In this document: positions 6,431 through 7,328 of the stretch, one piece after another
How positions within the stretch are numbered: the stretch's first letter is position 1
How the letters are laid out: each line of letters begins with the position of its first letter
From: B3-G11 sp039714175
GTDB lineage: Bacteria; Actinomycetota; Acidimicrobiia; Spongiisociales; UBA5794
Reading direction: 5' to 3'
Assembly: GCA_039714175.1 (NCBI GenBank)
Contig: JBDLJV010000113.1
Location: 1-7,328 of the forward strand
Length of the DNA: 7,328 nt
Program-made: the position numbers and the translations under genes
Notes under the pieces: generated by a model
Told to the model about the DNA's origin: nothing
Database searches by the model: none
The model's input: only the letters and a program-made list of their open reading frames with translations

Positions 6431-7328
6431 TCACGTTTCTCGACGTGATGCTATCCACGCACCGATCAGGACGAGAACGGCACCCGCTATCGCAATCGGT
6501 TCGACGACATCACCCCGAACAACGATGCCGAGGACAATTGCTACGACCGGCACGAAGTAGATGGCGATCGAACCACGGGGACCACCCACTCGACCGACAA
6601 GGGTTGCCATGAGAACGAAGGCGAGGCCTGTGCCCAGCACACCGAGGGGAACCATCGCGAGTGCAGAAGGCCACGCCCATGTCGATCCCGGTATCTGCAC
6701 GATGCCGACGGGAACCACGATCACCAAAGCAGCGAGTTGTGCCTGCAGCAGCACGGGGAGCGCCCCGTACTTCTGTTGCAGTGGAACGGCGAGGTTGGTT
6801 GACAATCCGTAGAGGACAACCGCCAGGATGACGAGGCCTGCGCCCAACGCTGTGGCCGACGAATCGGCGAGCTCTGGAGCCGAGATCGCAACGATCCCGA
6901 CGAATCCGATTGCGATTCCGAGCAACTGGCGCCATCCGGGGAGTCTCCGCAGGAACAACGTGGCGAACATGGCCGACGTGATAGGGACCGCTCCATTGAG
7001 CATCCCGGCGACGGCCGAGTCGATCCACTGCTGGGCGATCGGGAATATGAGTAGTGGGATAGCGATCCAGATGATCCCGAGAGAGAACACCCTCGCACGG
7101 TCGCCGCGGTCAATACCGGTGCGTGCCCTTGGGATGAGCGCAAGGGCCGCTGTTCCCAAGCCGATGCGTGCAAGCGTGATGACGCCCGGGTTGAAGGCAT
7201 CAAGTCCGATCGCCATGAAGACGAATGACGATCCCCAGATCAGGGCGATACCACCAAGCAGTCCCCACTCCTGCACACCGAACGCCTGCTGATGCGTTCC
7301 AACCGTGGTGGTCGGCAGGGCGGTGTTC
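6431..7328 (-). CDS. EamA-family (drug/metabolite transporter superfamily) permease, 5' end unresolved at the right window edge
   Basis: Inner-membrane permease of the 10-helix DMT superfamily, substrate unknown. Numbering from the GTG at 7274-7276, there are ten hydrophobic segments near 4-23, 30-48, 63-83, 88-108, 116-132, 143-160, 172-193, 202-224, 233-253 and 259-276. They form two EamA repeats, each ending in a typical block (QLLGIAIGFVGIVA at 117-130; IAIAGAVLVLIGAW at 261-274). IWGSSF (13-18) in the first helix is a hallmark of the family. The GTG would give 281 residues, a normal length, but it lacks a convincing Shine-Dalgarno. The frame stays open with coding-like codons for 17 more residues to the edge, so the true start may lie just outside; the coordinates follow the open frame. 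The stop (TGA at 6431-6433) is one base from the pfk stop on the other strand. Nothing here indicates the transported compound or a link to glucan use. Confidence 0.88.
   Translation of the reverse strand, partial: NTALPTTTVGTHQQAFGVQEWGLLGGIALIWGSSFVFMAIGLDAFNPGVITLARIGLGTAALALIPRARTGIDRGDRARVFSLGIIWIAIPLLIFPIAQQWIDSAVAGMLNGAVPITSAMFATLFLRRLPGWRQLLGIAIGFVGIVAISAPELADSSATALGAGLVILAVVLYGLSTNLAVPLQQKYGALPVLLQAQLAALVIVVPVGIVQIPGSTWAWPSALAMVPLGVLGTGLAFVLMATLVGRVGGPRGSIAIYFVPVVAIVLGIVVRGDVVEPIAIAGAVLVLIGAWIASRRET

Overview
The window is a compact, gene-dense stretch of moderately GC-rich bacterial DNA that codes almost wall to wall. No RNA gene, insertion sequence, phage gene or CRISPR array is visible. 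Its origin is most likely an actinobacterium, possibly a marine or Acidimicrobiia-type lineage. The pointers are a long membrane-anchored alpha/beta-hydrolase of the Abhydrolase_9 type (mostly actinobacterial as far as I know), an alpha-glucan phosphorylase with a DUF3417-like N-terminus, GTG starts, and a probable leaderless start in front of the phosphofructokinase gene. The lineage is an inference and is not secure.

Layout. Three genes run leftward in the order abhydrolase (5206 to 3200), malQ (3150 to 1234) and glgP (1139 to beyond the left edge). The spacers are 49 and 94 bp, so they look like one transcription unit. A 131-bp divergent region (5207-5337) separates this unit from a rightward 6-phosphofructokinase gene (5338-6429). 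A leftward EamA/DMT-family transporter gene (stop at 6431-6433) converges on pfk with one base between the two stop codons; its reading frame is still open at the right edge.

Biology. MalQ (4-alpha-glucanotransferase) and GlgP (alpha-glucan phosphorylase) are the classical pair for breaking down glycogen or maltodextrins. MalQ reshuffles short glucans and GlgP releases glucose 1-phosphate, which after conversion to fructose 6-phosphate feeds phosphofructokinase. The window therefore reads as an alpha-glucan-to-glycolysis locus. The abhydrolase heading the leftward unit has no known link to this pathway, and the transporter is probably an unrelated neighbour.

The most unusual structure is in the spacers on both sides of malQ. 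Upstream of its start lies a five-copy heptanucleotide tandem repeat (TTCTCTG on the + strand). Across its stop codon lies a second 7-bp-phased tract (GACTACC on the + strand) that also forms an 8-bp hairpin. A second point to check is an Asn where ATP-type phosphofructokinases normally have the Mg-binding Asp. I found no convincing evidence of a wholly new multi-gene system.
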